DNA from: RYN-230 sp963851025
Lineage (GTDB): Bacteria; Actinomycetota; Actinomycetes; Streptosporangiales; Streptosporangiaceae
DNA length: 64,000 nt
NCBI GenBank assembly: GCA_963851025.1
Contig: CAWKOA010000006.1
Location: 124,001 to 188,000, forward strand
Reading direction: 5' to 3'
Shown: in pieces, positions 62,360-64,000 of the stretch
Numbering within the stretch: position 1 is the stretch's first letter
Layout: each line of letters starts with the position of its first letter
Notes under the pieces: generated by a model
Databases searched by the model: none
The model's input: the letters and a program-made list of their open reading frames with translations, nothing else
Told to the model about the DNA's origin: nothing
Translations under genes and position numbers: made by a program

Positions 62360-63565
62360 TTACCCCGTTTCGCCCGCCTGCAGGGCGTCGATGTCATCCG
62401 GCGGGTAGCCCAGCTCACCCAGGATCTCCCGGGTGTGCTGCCCGGCCCGCGGCGGTCCCGCGGCCTGATGACGCTGGGCGCCGTCGTAGCTGACCGGGGC
62501 GTCCACCGACTCGACCCCCGCGCCCTCGATCTCGACCCAGGCCCCCGCGGCCCGCGCCTGCGGATCGCCGAGCACCTCGGCCGGGGTCTGCACCGGGGCC
62601 CAGAACACGTCGTGCTCCTCGAAGGCCTTCGCCCACTCGGCCAGGGACCGGGCCGCGAAGGCCCCGTCGAGGATCGCGATCACCTCCCGGCGGTTCTTCG
62701 CGAGCGCGCGCGGCGAGCTGAACCGCTCGTCGCCCAGCAGGTCCGGGCGCCCGATGGCGGCCAGCACCTTGGGCAGCTGGCGCGCGGCCTGCACGCCGAC
62801 CAGGAAGAACCAGTGGCCGTCCGCCGTGACGTAGGAGTTGTACATCGGGGTCGGGCAGTTGTCCCGGGGGTAGGGCGGGCGCGGCCGGCCGCCCATGGCC
62901 GCCACGCCGAGCTCGCCGGCCAGCGCCCACATGCCGGTACGCAGCAGCGACACGTCGACCATCCGGCCCCGGCCGGTCTGCTGCCGCTCGTGCAGGGCGG
63001 CCAGGATCCCGGCCACCCCGGTCATCGCGGTGAACGTGTCGCCCAGCCCCTGCATGAGCGGCGCCGGGGGCTCGCCCTGGGTGGTCATCTCGTGCGAGAT
63101 CCCGGTCCGGGCGAAGAAGGAGGCCAGGTCGTAGCCGGCCCGCTCCTGGTCCGGCCCGGTCCAGCCGTAGGCCGTCAGCGAGCAGAACACCAGCCGCGGG
63201 TAGGTGCCGGCCACCCCGGCGGGTGACAGGCCGAGCCGGGTCAGGGCGGCCGGGCGCAGGTTGGTCAGCAGCACGTCGGCCCCGGCCAGCAGGCGGCCGA
63301 GGATCCCGCGTCCCTGTTCCGTGCGCAGGTCGAGCTCGATGGACCGCTTGCCGCGGTTCGCCGAGGTGAACGCGCCGTTCGGGGCGTCGGGGTTGGCGCC
63401 CATCGAGCCCCAGATATGGCGCATCGGCTCGCCGCCGGGAGGCTCGACCTTCACCACGTCGGCGCCCCAGTCCGCGAGCACCCCGCCCGCGGCCGGGCCG
63501 GCCATCCAGTGCGCCAGCTCCACGACCCGGACACCCCGCAGCGGCTGGGGCGGGCCGGCGCTCAC
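62360..63565 (-). CDS. CaiB/BaiF CoA-transferase, third copy
   Basis: 401 aa from GTG 63565, which overlaps the P450 stop (GTGA); longer in-frame starts read an Arg/Gly-rich shadow of the P450 gene. PLRGVRVVELAHWMAGPAAG, DWGADVVKVEPPGGEPMRHI, SANRGKRSIELDLRTEQGRG and MQGLGDTFTAMTGVAGILAA are family motifs; the Asp in GLGDT is the expected nucleophile. Transfers CoA between acids. It is cotranscribed with the P450 that enters from the right edge. Confidence 0.86.
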   Translation of the reverse strand: MSAGPPQPLRGVRVVELAHWMAGPAAGGVLADWGADVVKVEPPGGEPMRHIWGSMGANPDAPNGAFTSANRGKRSIELDLRTEQGRGILGRLLAGADVLLTNLRPAALTRLGLSPAGVAGTYPRLVFCSLTAYGWTGPDQERAGYDLASFFARTGISHEMTTQGEPPAPLMQGLGDTFTAMTGVAGILAALHERQQTGRGRMVDVSLLRTGMWALAGELGVAAMGGRPRPPYPRDNCPTPMYNSYVTADGHWFFLVGVQAARQLPKVLAAIGRPDLLGDERFSSPRALAKNRREVIAILDGAFAARSLAEWAKAFEEHDVFWAPVQTPAEVLGDPQARAAGAWVEIEGAGVESVDAPVSYDGAQRHQAAGPPRAGQHTREILGELGYPPDDIDALQAGETG

Positions 63566-64000
63566 CGGCCCACCACGAAGTCCACCCGCTCCGGGCCGCG
63601 GGTCTGCCCGCCGCTCCACTCGATCCCGCCCGGCCCGGCCAGCCGGAACTCCGGCATGACCCGCAGCCACTCCTCGAGCGTGACCCGCAGCTCGAGCCGG
63701 GCCAGGTTGGAGCCCAGGCAGCGGTGCCCGCCGGAGCCGAAGGTCAGGTGCCGGTTGCGCTTGCGGTCGATCCTGATCACGTCCGGGTCCTCGAACACGT
63801 CCGGGTCCCGGTTGGCCGCCGCGAACGCGAGCAGCACCCGCTCCCCCGCCCCGACCTGGCGGCCGTCCAGGCCGGTGTCCTCCTTGGCGATCCGGCCCAC
63901 GCTCACCGGGGCGTAGACCCGGAGGAACTCCTCCGCGGCGGTGTCGATCAGCCCCGGGTCGGCGGCCAGGCGGCGGCGGTCCTCGTCGTGCGTGGCCAGG
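63562..64000 (-). CDS. cytochrome P450, C-terminal part (runs off the right edge)
   Basis: About 145 codons are visible. They include the ExxR motif (EEFLRVYAP, near 63925), the haem loop FGSGGHRCLG, and an end (IEWSGGQTRGPERVDFVV) similar to the P450 at 53784-55001, which is probably its paralogue. The N-terminal two thirds lie beyond base 64000. The stop overlaps the CaiB start by 4 bases. Confidence 0.88.
   Translation of the reverse strand, partial: LATHDEDRRRLAADPGLIDTAAEEFLRVYAPVSVGRIAKEDTGLDGRQVGAGERVLLAFAAANRDPDVFEDPDVIRIDRKRNRHLTFGSGGHRCLGSNLARLELRVTLEEWLRVMPEFRLAGPGGIEWSGGQTRGPERVDFVVGR

Noticed and set aside
1..64000. CRISPR arrays, tRNA or rRNA genes, insertion sequences, phage attachment sites
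   Set aside because: I saw no regularly spaced repeats, no clover-leaf or rRNA core sequence, and no transposase or integrase gene in any reading frame.

Overview
The window is very GC-rich, uses GTG starts freely, and encodes F420-type LLM oxidoreductases, a stand-alone LigD-type polymerase domain, a LAL/LuxR regulator pair, Zn-ribbon (DUF35) partners of thiolases and many acyl-CoA enzymes. This points to the chromosome of a filamentous or soil actinomycete. The genus cannot be read from the sequence alone.

Layout. (1) 1-4767: two tandem paralogous LAL (AAA ATPase + LuxR HTH) regulators on the minus strand, both broken by several frameshifts. (2) 4.9-9.7 kb: small stress or accessory genes (DUF4242, a small membrane protein, an F420/NADP reductase-like gene, an AbiEii-type nucleotidyltransferase with a small partner, an LLM oxidoreductase behind a KstR-like box, a LigD polymerase domain). 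(3) 9.7-16.2 kb: a minus-strand operon (nitronate monooxygenase, crotonase, acetoacetyl-CoA synthetase, MBL hydrolase) divergent from a glutaryl-CoA-dehydrogenase-like gene. (4) 16.2-24.9 kb: an ECF sigma/anti-sigma pair, a VOC protein and a copper island (CopA, a polytopic membrane protein fused to a SCO domain, a lipoprotein, and a divergent DUF5134-like membrane protein). (5) 24.9-57 kb: the main acyl-CoA block, with CoA ligases, thiolase-fold proteins with DUF35 partners, crotonases, acyl-CoA dehydrogenases, CaiB/BaiF enzymes, an FMO, a cyclase-type hydrolase, an LLM enzyme, a P450 and an RbsABC-like transporter, interspersed with secreted or membrane proteins. (6) 56.9-64 kb: thioesterase, AliB/AliA-like genes, a PaaX regulator, a beta-carbonic anhydrase, and another CaiB/P450 pair running off the right edge.

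The most striking signal is an 18-bp palindrome, consensus RTCAACRYTAGYGTTGAY, found ten times between 14.8 and 56.8 kb. Every copy lies just upstream of an acyl-CoA-type gene, the FMO, the ABC transporter, or in the gap shared with a TetR gene at 26775. TCAAC and GTTGA are invariant in all ten. I infer one TetR-controlled regulon for uptake, CoA activation, oxidation and side-chain cleavage of a fatty, alicyclic, terpenoid or steroid-like substrate. The substrate is not known.

The copper island carries its own regulatory architecture: three ATACC...GGGTT elements spaced exactly 22 bp apart. A third palindrome family (GTGGAC-N3-GTCCAC) sits at the carbonic anhydrase and, in degenerate form, at the paaX-like gene.

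Several genes contain single-base frameshifts (LAL pair, SCO fusion, lipoprotein, one CoA ligase, one thiolase-fold gene). In the LAL pair the shifts fall at homologous positions in both copies, so some may be sequencing errors rather than decay.
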